Source: Plectrocnemia conspersa (Eukaryota > Arthropoda > Insecta > Trichoptera > Polycentropodidae). From it: a stretch of 64,000 nucleotides of DNA. The stretch lies in contig VTFK01000291.1 of NCBI GenBank assembly GCA_009617715.1, positions 248,001 to 312,000 of the forward strand. Direction: 5' to 3'. Positions 36,074 through 46,764 of the stretch are shown piece by piece (position 1 is the stretch's first letter; the number at the start of each line of letters is the position of its first letter). Under the pieces are notes generated by a model. It made no database searches. It saw only the letters and a list, made by a program, of their open reading frames with translations, and was not told the DNA's origin. Made by a program: the position numbers and the translations under genes.

Positions 36074-36466
36074 TTGATTGTTGACATTTCAAACAATATG
36101 TTGCTTGTTGACATTTCCGCGGTAGTAGTGTTTACGGTAAACATCTATGTATCTACACACTCATATCGATTTACAAATTTTCTTTGTTTGCACTTCAATC
36201 ACTTTAACATGGAACTCGAAACATACATATTTTTTTATAAGTTTATTATAATTTTTAATAACATTTTTATGCTACATGTATTAAATATATACTTTGAGAT
36301 AGGTGGTAATCAAAAATATAGTTCTTATAGAATTTTTGAGTTTTGTAACATTTCTACCAATAGCTTGAATAAGCGTTTTTCTAGGTATATGTTACAAAGA
36401 ATCTGTATTACCAGTCAAAATATATATGAATACATTTTTACTGGGCGGTTTATATATTTCCACTAG
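36074..36466 (+). CDS. Unrecognised 130-codon open frame (doubtful)
   Basis: An uninterrupted ATG-started frame of 130 codons in DNA where stops are common. The product is rich in Phe, Ile, Tyr and Asn, with two hydrophobic stretches around residues 10-30 and 53-75 that could span a membrane. I recognise no family. The start region repeats the words TTGTTGACATTTC at 36080 and 36109. A chance frame in T-rich DNA remains the simplest reading. Confidence 0.2.
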   Translation: MIVDISNNMLLVDISAVVVFTVNIYVSTHSYRFTNFLCLHFNHFNMELETYIFFYKFIIIFNNIFMLHVLNIYFEIGGNQKYSSYRIFEFCNISTNSLNKRFSRYMLQRICITSQNIYEYIFTGRFIYFH

Positions 36467-36839
36467 CGAAAGTGTAATTATTAGGAGCTAGTGAATTATA
36501 TGCTGCTCTAAAATATATATGAAACTCAATTTGCCAGTTGCAAAAAATCCATTTAAAAAAATTAAAAACTATCGTTATTATTAGCACTTTTAATAAGTTA
36601 TTTTTTGTTAAATGGATCTATTTATATTTTTACGAGCTAAAAATTTTATTTTGATAATTCGTTAAATAGTTATATTTCAGTGAGTATATTTTAGAAGAAA
36701 AAAACAGATATTCTTTTTCTAGAGGGAGTCAGTGATCGTTTTTTTGATATTTCGTTTTCATTAAGGTTCATACTATTTCAATGAATTATATGCATTTTTT
36801 GTAAGAAGGCTAAATTCTACTACCTGAACCCTACTAATA
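36467..36839. other. AT-rich intergenic DNA, nothing recognised
   Basis: No feature seen. Confidence 0.45.
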
Positions 36840-37100
36840 AAATCTTACGGTCGCAGTGAAAATGCTCTATTATCTAGTATTTATAATAGGATTTTATAAG
36901 ACAATATTACAACTCATAATAATTGAGAAACGAATGAAGTAAATCTAAACCAAATTTTGACCAATAGGAGAGCGCAAAAAACAATTATCCCTTCTCAGAA
37001 GTCAAAAATCCACATCAAAAGCAATAAAATCGTGTCGGTGCCATCGCAGTGGGAACGCTCGTTACCGAGCGTTCCCACTGCGATGCTTTTGCTTTCAATA
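36840..37100 (-). repeat. Palindrome-headed repeat family, copy 3
   Basis: Inverse copy of the family at 17151-17530. The body (rc of TTCTGAGAAGGGATAA and of CGATTTTATTGCTTTTGA) lies at 36981-37035, and the head palindrome at 37043-37084. A second, weaker head (TCGCAGTGAAAATGCTC) lies near 36851, so this copy was also once a tandem pair. Confidence 0.85.
37043..37084. repeat. Perfect palindrome, 19-bp arms, 4-base loop
   Basis: ATCGCAGTGGGAACGCTCG at 37043-37061, loop TTAC, then the exact reverse complement at 37066-37084. The arms are much richer in GC than the surroundings. Confidence 0.97.
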
Positions 37101-37879
37101 ATTATTTTGCTTTCAATAAAATACATAGTATTTCATTGAATGACATGCATTTTTCTGACCAAATTTAAGGAAGGGCAAATGCCCTTAAATAACGACTCTG
37201 ATTTTGAACTCTGTATGTGCTACAGTTGCTGTACATTACACACACAAAAATTTAATAAAAAAGTGATCCTCCTATTGACTTGAAAACATTTTATTCCACG
37301 TTGAAGGAGTCAATTAAAAATTATGCTAGATAGCAAAAATCTTGAGTTTGTACTTTGAGTTCGCGTATTTGACTAAAAATATTGGCCTAAAAATAAAGAA
37401 TTTTCAGTTGACATTTTAAATAATGAAAATTATAAACATGTCAGTCAGACTAACACTAAACGAAAAAAATGATCTGTGGTTTCTTTGATTTCATTCTGCC
37501 ATAAACATCAACATTATAAAAATAAATCGAGACGATTTGGACAAGACATTGGAAATCACTATAAAATTTTATTTTTTAATTAATATGATACATTCAGTTT
37601 ATTTTTCCATGTGCTTTATGGCATATGAAAATCTGTTTTAAATTTAATTTAAATTATTTAAATATAATTTTATTTAGTAAAAAGCTTGACAAGAAGAGTT
37701 CTGGCATTTTTTTTTGTTTAACAAAAGCCTTCCATACCTTCCAATATTTCTATATACTTCTTTCAATGAATGCCTTTTAATCGTTATATAGGATTATATA
37801 GCAGATTAAAAATAAGTAATCGTCACATGATGACATGTTATGATAATTCATGTGATATAGAAGAAAACATGAAAACGAA
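37101..37879. other. AT-rich intergenic DNA, nothing recognised
   Basis: No gene recognised. Confidence 0.45.
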
Positions 37880-38340
37880 AACACTTGGTTTAGTTAGTGT
37901 CCGAATCGATACTTTCACGGTCGTGTTACATAATTTGGTTATGGGGAAGTTCATCAGGGACAAACGTTGATGAGTAGATGAGTCGCTGGGTGGCTCAGCT
38001 GGCCAGAGGGCGAGCTAATGCCCCATAAGCTGGCAGTAAGCCCAAACACTCGAGGGAGAACAAAATTTAATATTTACGAACAGGACCCTTTTCACCCTCA
38101 GGTACACTAATGCCAAACAAACTACGGCGGTGCGTTTCTCAATTTTTATAGTGAACCCTTTCGGTTGTTTTACGACCGAAGTTCTCATATTTGCTTATCG
38201 TTGTGTGTACGAGCTGAATAATGTCCGTCGGAACGCCAAAATTAACATTTTGTGTCCCAGAACCGTACGAGTGATGTTATATTTTAAACGTATAATTTCG
38301 CCATTTACATATTATATCACTTAGGCCATCATTATGCGTT
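37880..38340. other. GC-richer island 15
   Basis: Mixed-composition block. It includes an A-box-like string TGGCTCAGCTGG at 37991-38002, but no matching B box or acceptor stem, so it is not called as a tRNA. Frames at 37770-37970 and 38130-38324 have no domain. Confidence 0.4.
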
Positions 38341-39715
38341 TAAATTTTACCACACGCTGCTGAAATGTAAATCAATGAAAACTTAATAAATGTAACTTCA
38401 AAAAGTTATTAGATAACTAGTTAACAGTTAGAGAAAGTTGTTTTGTATGAACCTTTTTGTTCTATGGACTCCTTTATTGGTACTATAAAAGCATTGGACC
38501 CCTTCTTGAATTATGTTTTTATATTAAAATTACAAAGAAAAAGTTATATATGGATTAATAATATCTAGTTGTTTTTTATCTTTAATTAAAACATTTAAAT
38601 GTGACATGACAACACCTACATCATGTTGGACATTTAATCGATTGCGAAATTATGTTTTTAATGTTACAGTTGTTTAATTAAATTGTTACTTTCATACCTC
38701 GCTTTACATTAAAAATTAGAAAGGCGTTTTTCTCTCAACAACATAGTTCATAGAGTTTTCTAGTTAAACTTTAATGGCAGATTTTGTGTCAAAAGATCAA
38801 TAAATTTATATTCAGAATTTTGCATTTCAACTCCAGCTATGTCTAAGTTTGTAAAAATGCTGTAACCTAGCTAATATAGCGTGTAATATTTTAGTTGCAT
38901 ATATAATATTATCTTTACTACCCTAAATAAAAATATTTATCTTATATATAAGGTTAAAAATAACTACCACATAAACCAACCCATAAATAAAATTTTTCAC
39001 GATTATGTTATAAAAGTGAATTTTTATTTTTTCCAGAAAAAGGTTAACTCATTCCTTAAATTAAACAAAATATTAAAGACAATAAGATGAAGAGGTACTT
39101 CATAATTTTCTTCTATTTATTGACAATAAGCTTAAAAAAATATGATAGTAAAAAATACAACTGTTGTACTAAATAAAATAGGTTAGCTGACATGTTTTTA
39201 GTATTTAATGATTATTAAATTATTTAATCAAAATAATTATTCATTAATTGCTAAAATTAGATAATTTTATTATAATTAAATCGTATTAGCTGACTAAATA
39301 ATCGACTTCATTACTATCAGATTTAAAGTTCTGGTCACTTTCTTGAACTTGTTCTGACTCGGATTAGCCAAAGTTTTCTGATCGTCTTCTTGAGGAGCTT
39401 TAAAGATCCCATGCACCCTATTTATGATACTGATATAAGCTTTCACTGTTATTTTTATATAATTTGTGGCTCAAAATATAATAAGTGGTGACTTATAAAA
39501 ACTATGAACCTATTTAAACATTAAGTTAGCAAAACCAGAGTTATTACTAGGCATTGCAAGAGTTTTATTAATAGCAATAAATAATAATAAAAATTAAAAA
39601 AGTTTATTTATACAGCTTCTGAATTTAATAAAATAGGACTCATTTATCGGATTAAAATATACTGGATTAAAAAAGCTAGGTAGCTATGATAATTTATAGC
39701 TAATTTTTTAAAAGG
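38341..39715. other. AT-rich intergenic DNA
   Basis: A mixed stretch near 39330-39430 reads on the minus strand as an acidic peptide (ESDQNFKSDSNEVDYL) with stops around it. It could be a scrap of a transposase but is too short to assign. Nothing else was recognised. Confidence 0.4.
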
Positions 39716-39770
39716 CCTCACTCTGTGAATGCAGCGTAAAGGCTGCAGTTTCACGGAGTCTGGTTTTTTG
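39716..39770 (+). other. Strong GC-rich hairpin followed by T run
   Basis: Left arm ACTCTGTGAATGCAGC at 39720-39735, loop GTAAAG, right arm GCTGCAGTTTCACGGAGT at 39742-39759. The arms pair along their length with one mismatch and a two-base bulge. A T6 run follows at about 39764. It could be a small structured RNA ending in a pol III terminator, or a transposon end. Confidence 0.55.
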
Positions 39771-40534
39771 ATGTCTTTTCTCACTAAATAAAAATTCTCA
39801 TTTTTACTTTCACATTTTTTTTTAATTTTGGAAAAAAAAAGTAATTGAATTATAATGTACCTAAATATGTTAATTTAATACGTAATTAATTAATTGAGGC
39901 TACCGAATCGCAAAAATTTTTTTAATAACAGTTGTTGCTTTTTAGCATTAATTTTATTTTGAAGAATATGAAGATTGAAAAAACATATTTGGACTATTGA
40001 AAAAACGAGATTTTGGCTTGTTGATAGGCAAATTTTATGGCAAAACTCTGTAGAAGGTCCCCGTACATTTTCACAACTTTCCGATTCCTATACAGGGCGC
40101 TGTTTTCTTCTCTAAATACTAATGTAGTTCTAAAAGTAAAAAAACGATTAGAGTTGTTTTTGCCATTTAAATACTTCCGACCTTTATTAAATGCATGCAT
40201 GTTATCAAACATCTAGCACGGACATATCCTTTCTGATGCAGTGATTAAAAAAATGCAGTATTTGTAAAATATTTTCCAATATTCCTGCAAATTTACTTTG
40301 CAACAAAAAAAATATTTTGCGAAATCAGAAAATTTCTCGAAAGATTTGGTATTTCCTTCAAAAAAATTCAGGAAATAATTTTTGAAAGAAATAACATATA
40401 TGTATGTCTTAAATGGGAACTGACCGGACAGAAATAAATGGGAACGGCCAGCCAAGGACAGAAGCTTGATGAATTTTGCACATTAGTATAATATAATATA
40501 TACACAAAAAATAATATTTCTGATTTCTAGAATT
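39771..40534. other. Intergenic DNA, nothing accepted
   Basis: Minus frames at 39994-40212 and 40213-40455 follow each other but show no recognisable domain. Confidence 0.4.
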
Positions 40535-40800
40535 GAATTTCTAGCTAGAAAAAAATAAATATTGTCTTTAATAGATTTTTTTTGGATTTGTCAAATTGTA
40601 TTTATTTTATTTGATTATCGAAAACCATTTTAATACAGCATAAACTTAATCAACATAACAGATTTTTCACTATCGATAAAATTTATTTTAAAAATATAAA
40701 AAACAAATATAAATTAATAACCAATTATTTTTTTAACTTGAAAATTTAACTGAAACTATTAAGAAAAATAAATGTTATACAAGAATTAATGTTTTATGAT
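40535..40800 (+). repeat. Dispersed repeat flanking the retrotransposon, copy 1
   Basis: 40619-40668 (CCATTTTAATACAGCAT and onward) matches 46773-46822 at about 46 of 50 bases. The part before it, from TTGAATTTCTAG to ATTTTATTT, resembles 45235-45315. The family thus occurs on both sides of the retrotransposon. Confidence 0.7.
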
Positions 40801-40829
40801 ACCTTATTTTAAGCGTTGTTTTCTTAATG

Positions 40830-41061
40830 GTCACCACATTAGTATAGTCACCACATCAGTCAGTTGTTTGTGTTCATCGTATGTGCATGTGTCTGCCGTG
40901 CAATTAGCCAAGATTGTGGTAACCAACCCCTTTGGAGGTGAAAACCGGCAGATATTTGCGCGTAAGTAGCACAATTTAATAAATAGTATAAATAGATTGA
41001 TTAATATAATATATAAATAGTATAAGATAGAAATAATTAGTATTGTTACATAAAAAAAAAA
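40830..41061 (+). promoter_or_regulatory. Retrotransposon 5' UTR with direct repeat and initiator
   Basis: GTCACCACAT occurs twice, at 40830-40839 and 40847-40856, a short tandem start. Directly after it TCAGTCAGT (40856-40864) holds two overlapping arthropod initiator words, suggesting internal pol II transcription from about 40858 or 40862. The segment is clearly richer in GC than the flank before it. Confidence 0.55.
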
Positions 41062-42164
41062 ATGGCCGATAGCGGCGTGAATATAGCGGGCGTAATTACG
41101 CCAGAAAACAGAATAAAAGAAATGGATGAATTAAAAACAAAATTAAATGTATTATTATCAAATGGTAATATACTATCAAAAGAAAAAAAAACCATTATAA
41201 CTAATACATTTGATATTATGTATAAACATTTATTAGATGTGTTAAAAACTAATAGGGACGATGTAAATAATAAAAATGAAAATAATAACTCAATATTTGA
41301 GTTATTAAATGAAGTTAGAAAAGATGTTTATAATATAAAGGATAAACTAAATTTAAATAACAACATTATTAAAAATAAAATGCAAAAGAAACATTATTCG
41401 GAAATCGTAAAAAAAGGAAAAGATATTGCGATAATTATACCTAAAAATTTGCAAAATATAGAGCAGACAAAAAAGGATTGCAAAAATTTAATTAAACCAA
41501 CAGAATTAGAAGTTGGAATACAAAATATAAGACCAATAAGCAAAGGAGGTATAATAATTACATGTGATAGTAAAGAAGATGCATCGAAAATTACGACAGA
41601 TGCAGTAAAAAAACTAGGAGATAAATATAATATAAAAGTAGGAAATTTAAAGAAACCAAAAATAAAAATAATTGGAATTTCTGAAGAATTAAAATATGAT
41701 CAACTAAAAAAAGTGTATAATGAAACAAAACACATGTGTAGAAGAAAACAAATGTTATTTAGAAGTAAAACATATTAAAAAAAACAAATTTAATAAGTAT
41801 GATGCTATTATTGAAGTAGATGTTACGACATTTAAAAATATAATGGATGTAGGCAAATTAAATATTGAATGGGATAGGTGTAAAGTATATGAAGACATAT
41901 TCATATACCGTTGTTATAACTGTTATGGTTATAATCACAAAGCCAGTGAATGTAAAAATAAAAAAAAATTGTATAAAATGTGGTTCGGAAGAACATTTAA
42001 TAAATCAATGCAACAAAAAAGAAAACTGTGTGAATTGCTGTAGAGCAAATAAATTACTAAATCTTAATTTGAATGTGGAACACAACTCCATGGATAGAAA
42101 TTGTTCAATTTATAAAAGATACGAGCAAAATTACTATAATAAAATACAATATAATATAGTATAG
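41062..42164 (+). pseudogene. Retrotransposon ORF1 (nucleic-acid-binding gag-like protein), two frameshifts
   Basis: Starts with ATG at 41062. The first 220 or so codons are lysine- and asparagine-rich, with a likely coiled coil early on. The frame changes near 41725-41735 and again in the A run at 41959-41968. The C-terminal part has three zinc knuckles: CYNC...H...C at 41912-41953, CIKC...H...C at 41970-42011, and a longer CVNC...H...C at 42027-42104. The stop is TAG at 42162-42164. Such proteins bind the element RNA and form the RNP. Frame changes mean no full protein is made from this copy. Confidence 0.88.
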
Positions 42165-42166
42165 CA

Positions 42167-45163
42167 ATTAAAAAAAAATCAAGTTCATATGGGAAACAAG
42201 AATCAGTAACTGGGATATTAATCAATGCACAAGGTTATTTAAAACATAAAGAGGAAATAGAATTAATTACTGAAAAGGAATATCCAATATTTTTAGGGTT
42301 AACTGAAACCCATATCACAAATGACATTGAAGAATTTGAACTAAATATTGGCAATTATAATATAATTAGATGTGATTCTAATTCCAGACATACAGGAGGT
42401 GTTATACTGTATATTAGAAATGATATAAAATTCAATACTATATTTAAAAATAATCAAGATAAGACATACTGGTCTATCACAGTTAAGATTTTTATTGAAA
42501 AAAAATTCCCATAATATTATGTATAGCATACAGATCTCCAAATAGTAATCCGAATTTATTCATAGAATTTATAAATAATATTGCAGAATGGAGTTTTGAT
42601 CAAATTTTGGATACTGTTTTAATTGGAGATTGGAATTTTAATTGGAACAAATGTGAAGATTTTTTACACAGCAAAATTAGAAAAAAATATCAAATATATT
42701 TGGTTTAAGACAATGTGTCAAAGAAAATACAAGGACTAATAATAGATCGAGCACATTAATAGATTTAGTATTTACCAACAACAAAAAAATTTATTGTGAA
42801 GTAAAATCAACTCCAAGAATAACTGACCATTCAATTGTATATATTTATATAGAAAAACATAATGAACTTAAGTTTAAAAAAAAAAAAAAAAAATTGATAT
42901 AATTAAAAAAAATTAATTTTAATAAATTAAGATTAGAATTACAAAAAATGTGACTGGAATGTAGATAATATGGATGTTAATAGGATATGGAACAAAATTT
43001 ATAAGAATATAGTAGATTGTAAAAAAAAAAAGTCAATATAATTTTAAAAAAGGAATATCGTTACAACCCAAAACCGTGGTTTAATGATGATGTTAAAAAT
43101 GCTATAAAAAAAAAGAGATGAGTCATACAAAATTTTTCAAATATTAAAAAACAGAACAAATAGAATATAAAGTCTTTAATGAAAAAATGGAAAACATACA
43201 CACAATGTAGAAATATGGCAGTCAAAGTATTAAGAATGGCTAAAAAAGAAATGGTATGAAAAAAATTGATAGATGAAATACAAAATGATCCAAATAAGAT
43301 GTGGAAATCAATAAAACAATTAATTAATCCAACTCAGAAAAACGACATATAAAAAATGGAAATTAATGGAAATATATATCAAGATCCTTATATAATGGCA
43401 GAAAAGATGAATACATATTACATTGAGAGCATAGAAGAAATTGTAAATTCAATACCAAGGATTAGTAATTTAGTACAATATAATAATAAAACATTAATTG
43501 TAAAATTTAGTAAATTTAAATCAGTATCATTAGATGAAATTCATAACATAATATGTAAATTTAAAAAAAAAGGAACTAGTACTGATGAACTAGATATAAA
43601 TATAATTAAAGAAACATGGGAAATAATAGGAACTAAATTAAATTATTTAATAAATAAAGCACTCTCATTAGGAGAAATGCCTGAAAATTTAAAGATTGCT
43701 ACTATTGTACCTATAACCTAAAAAAAAAAAATAGTAAAAAAGTTGAAGAAATGAGACCAATCAACATGCTACCGTGTATAGAAAAAATAATAGAAGAAGT
43801 AGTAATCAAACAATTAAAGGAATTTATTACTTCTCAAAACATAATATGTGAACAACAATCGGGATTCAGAGAAAAGCATTCCACTGAAACTGCATTACAA
43901 GTAGTGATAAATGATTGGCTGTTGGCTAAGGATACAAACAAAATCATTGGAGCAGTTTTCTTGGATTTTTCAAGAGAGCCTTCGAAACAATAGACAGAGA
44001 AATAATGTTGAAGAAATTGGAGAGTATAGGTATAAGTGATATAGTTTTTGAGATGGTTTAATAATTACTTATATAAAAAAAAAAAAAAAGTTAAGATAAA
44101 TAATGTATGTTCTGAAGAGAGGTTAGTGTATTATGGAGTACCACAAGGGTCTAAATTGGGACCATTGTTGTTTGTTTTATATATAAATGATATAGTTAAT
44201 AACGTAAGAAAATGTAAAGTTCATCTATTTGCGGATGACACATTGATCTATTGCATGGGTGATAACATTGAAGAAGTTGTGAGTAATTTGAATGATGAAT
44301 TAGGTGTGTTAGAGATATGGTTAAAGAATAATGTACTTAAATTAAATGAGAATAAAACTAAATGTATGTTTATTAATTATAAAAATGTGTTAGATGATAG
44401 TACCAAAATAGTAATAAATAACTCTAATATAGAAATAGTGGATAATATAAAATATTTAGGAGTAATTGTTGATACAAAATTAAACTTTAAAGAACATTGT
44501 AATTACATATTAAAAAAAATTAGTAGAAAAATAGGTTTATTATCTAGATTAAGAAATATATTAAGTATAAATACAAAAAAATTAATTTACAATAGTATAA
44601 TATTGCCCCATTTTAATTATTGTGCAACACTTTTAAATATGTTGAATAAATTAGATAAACAAATGTTGCAAAAATTACAAAATAGGGCAATGAGAGTAAT
44701 CTTAAATAAAAATAGATTAACTAATTGTAAAAGTATGATTGATAGATTAGAATGGTTGAATGTTCAAGAAATATTGAGTATGAATGTTTTAGTATTTATA
44801 TATAAGTTAGAAAATAATATGTTACCACACTATTTTAATAAGTATTTAATAAGAAATAAAGATGTACATAAATATAATACTAGAAATAAAGAAAATTTAA
44901 AAATAATTAAGTATAAGAAAACGAGTACGGCTAGGGGAATTATGTACGGAGGTTTTAATTTATATAATAGTCTTCCAAGAGAAATGAAACAACAAAAAAA
45001 ATATAACGGGTTTTATAAATGGAATAAAAAAAACACCTTCGTACATATAGAAATAAAATATTATAATATTAAGTCTTTATTATTGTATATTTTTTTCTTT
45101 CTGTTATGTATTTTATATATATTTTTATATATGTTTACTAAATTTGTTAGATGTAAAGATTAG
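42167..45163 (+). pseudogene. Retrotransposon ORF2 (endonuclease-reverse transcriptase), several frameshifts
   Basis: Endonuclease: LTETHI (about 42302), YRSPN (about 42531), GDWNFN (about 42628) and TDHSIV (about 42823) supply the usual Glu, Asp and His sites. Reverse transcriptase: GTSTDELDIN (about 43572), RPINMLPC (43754), SGFREKHST (about 43859), FLDFS with the first catalytic Asp at 43964, GVPQGSKLGPL (about 44138) and FADD at 44228-44239. Then come the LNENKTK and YLGVIVD segments, the thumb and a C-terminal LYNSLP. The protein nicks target DNA and copies the RNA in place. The frame is broken near 42500 (A run), 42690, in the A-rich 42870-43150 region, at 43346 (stop), 43722 (A11), 43975 and 44050. 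The last 371 codons (44048-45163) are open and end in a hydrophobic tail of about 30 residues that may itself be shifted. Confidence 0.92.
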
Positions 45164-45215
45164 CTATTAAGCTAAATAAATTAATAAAATAATAAATAAT
45201 AATATATAAAGAAAT
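45160..45215 (+). other. Retrotransposon 3' hairpin and TAA-rich tail
   Basis: TTAGCT, loop ATTA, AGCTAA at 45160-45175 form a perfect 6-bp stem that overlaps the ORF2 stop codon. A tail of TAAA and TAA words follows at about 45174-45211. Short hairpins and microsatellite tails are where CR1/L2-type reverse transcriptases bind their RNA. Confidence 0.65.
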
Positions 45216-45229
45216 AATTTAATATATGC

Positions 45230-45330
45230 AAAACTGAATTTTTAGCCAAAAAATAATTGAATACCTTCTTTAATATATTTTTTTATTGTTTTGACAAATT
45301 TTATACGTTTTATTTACAGTAAATATCTAT
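45230..45330 (+). repeat. Dispersed repeat flanking the retrotransposon, left-part copy
   Basis: From CTGAATTTTTAGCC to ACGTTTTATTT this resembles 40538-40610 (TTGAATTTCTAGCT to ATTTTATTT) along the whole stretch. It may be the remainder of the host repeat or a second copy. Confidence 0.5.
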
Positions 45331-45377
45331 ATTTGTTTATTCACTAAATTGATAAATTGCCTTAACTTTAAATACTG

Positions 45378-45428
45378 AGCATGATTTTAATTTAAATATA
45401 TAATAATCATTTAAATTAGAATCATGCT
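45378..45428. repeat. 20-bp inverted repeat
   Basis: AGCATGATTTTAATTTAAAT at 45378-45397 and its inverse ATTTAAATTAGAATCATGCT at 45409-45428, with one mismatch and an 11-base loop. Confidence 0.85.
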
Positions 45429-45985
45429 AAGGAACAATATAAAACACTAGGATCCATATTAGAATACAGTCTATCGTGTTGGTCATCAAGTTGTTTTAAA
45501 TCAAATTTTATCAACTTTAGAAAACATTTCAGGTCCTTTATTTTATATACTAAATAAATATAAAAAAATATATAAAAACCTAGCAAAACTTTTATATATT
45601 ATTAACTTGTTACTTTACTAACTGAAACATTTAACTATAACATACAATGCCAATAAAAAACGTCATAAAAGAAAAAAATATTGTAAGAAATGATTTAGCG
45701 ATATTTTGCCCCACTTTAAATCTAATGAAACACATATTTTAGGCCTAATTAAAAATAACGTAACTAAAAAAGCTCTTTAGGGTATATTTTTTTCAAGTTT
45801 CTCTTAGATTTTAATGTTCGATTTTCTACTCAATGTAGGATAAATAGTTTTCTAGCCTAATTAATACGCTTTCTGCTTGAGAAGGTTAATATTACATAAA
45901 CAATATCTTATAGTACTTTTCCATAGCATCGATATATAATATTACATATTCTTGAATATATTACGTTCAATAGAGATTTTCCTAT
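45429..45985. other. AT-rich intergenic DNA, nothing recognised
   Basis: No feature seen. Confidence 0.5.
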
Positions 45986-46011
45986 CTTAATTAATAATAT
46001 TATTAATTAAG
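45986..46011. repeat. Perfect 26-bp palindrome
   Basis: CTTAATTAATAAT followed at once by its exact reverse complement. All bases but the outer C and G are A or T, so it is less surprising than the other palindromes here. Confidence 0.9.
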
Positions 46012-46439
46012 CATATCATAAAAGATCTTAATATGTGAAACAATATAGGTATTCGAAATAATTATAAAACTATATAGTGTATAATATATCATTATTATTA
46101 TTATTAATTAAAAAAATTTAATCTTTAAGTATTTGTAAATTATTATCGTTTGGACGACATGCGCTATAAATTTATTTTAGTGATTAATATTGTTCCAAAG
46201 ATTATTTTGTAAACTTTATGCTGTTGACACATTTTCATATTGCATCAAAGAGATTATTATTATATTAAATATCATCAAAGAAGATAATTAGCTACTAATG
46301 AATTAATTAAATCTTTATATGTGTTATTATCATAGATCGATATTGTTAAATTAATTCTGACTTTCTCTTTGTTATCTCTCGCTTTGAATATTACCAAATC
46401 CATCGTTCGTAAAATCTAAACTTTAGTAAAATGTAAAAA
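46012..46439. other. AT-rich intergenic DNA, nothing recognised
   Basis: No feature seen. Confidence 0.5.
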
Positions 46440-46680
46440 TTGGTATTTGAGATATTTAACCTCAGGAATTTCAGTCATATTTAAGGCGGAACTCGGAACG
46501 AGTGGGGAACACGTAATTTTTCCTTTGAAACTTTTGTGTGCTTTAACTTTTGCAATATTGTTAATTATTCATATCGCGGTGCATGAATTCGGGGCGCGCG
46601 AGAAAAATGTTACATTTCTGAGCGAGTTCCTAAAAAATATTACATCGTTCGCAATTTAACAATGTTATTTTCATAATGGA
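46440..46680. other. GC-richer island 16
   Basis: Short mixed block. The plus frame at 46447-46659 is open with one hydrophobic stretch but no recognisable family. Confidence 0.35.
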
Positions 46681-46764
46681 GGAAAACATGTTATGGTATG
46701 TTTTTTGGCATAGCTTACTTATGTAGCAAGGTGCTCGGATGCCAAAGCAACATTATTATATTTT

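Larger units (their letters stand above)
40830..45215 (+). mobile_element. CR1/L2-like non-LTR retrotransposon, nearly full length, inactive
   Basis: A 4.4 kb element with the whole layout of a two-ORF non-LTR retrotransposon. It has a 5' UTR, ORF1 with three zinc knuckles, ORF2 with AP-type endonuclease then reverse transcriptase, and a short 3' end with a hairpin and TAA-rich tail. The reverse transcriptase has FADD at the active site and a C-terminal GGFNLYNSLP motif, which points to the CR1/L2 side of the tree rather than RTE; there is no RNase H. Frameshifts and stops break both ORFs, so this copy cannot move by itself. Being nearly complete and well readable, it is younger than the transposon remnant at 7.8-9.3 kb. 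Confidence 0.92.

Noticed and set aside
37985..38065. tRNA-like sequence with A box TGGCTCAGCTGG
   Set aside because: Only three of the four D-stem pairs can form; there is no B box of the GGTTCGANNCC type and no acceptor stem.
38440..38530. Possible transposon fragment near GGACTCCTTTATTGG
   Set aside because: Too short and no translated motif could be recognised on either strand.
39716..39770. Bacterial Rho-independent terminator
   Set aside because: It has the right form, but the surroundings are eukaryotic and no bacterial gene lies upstream.
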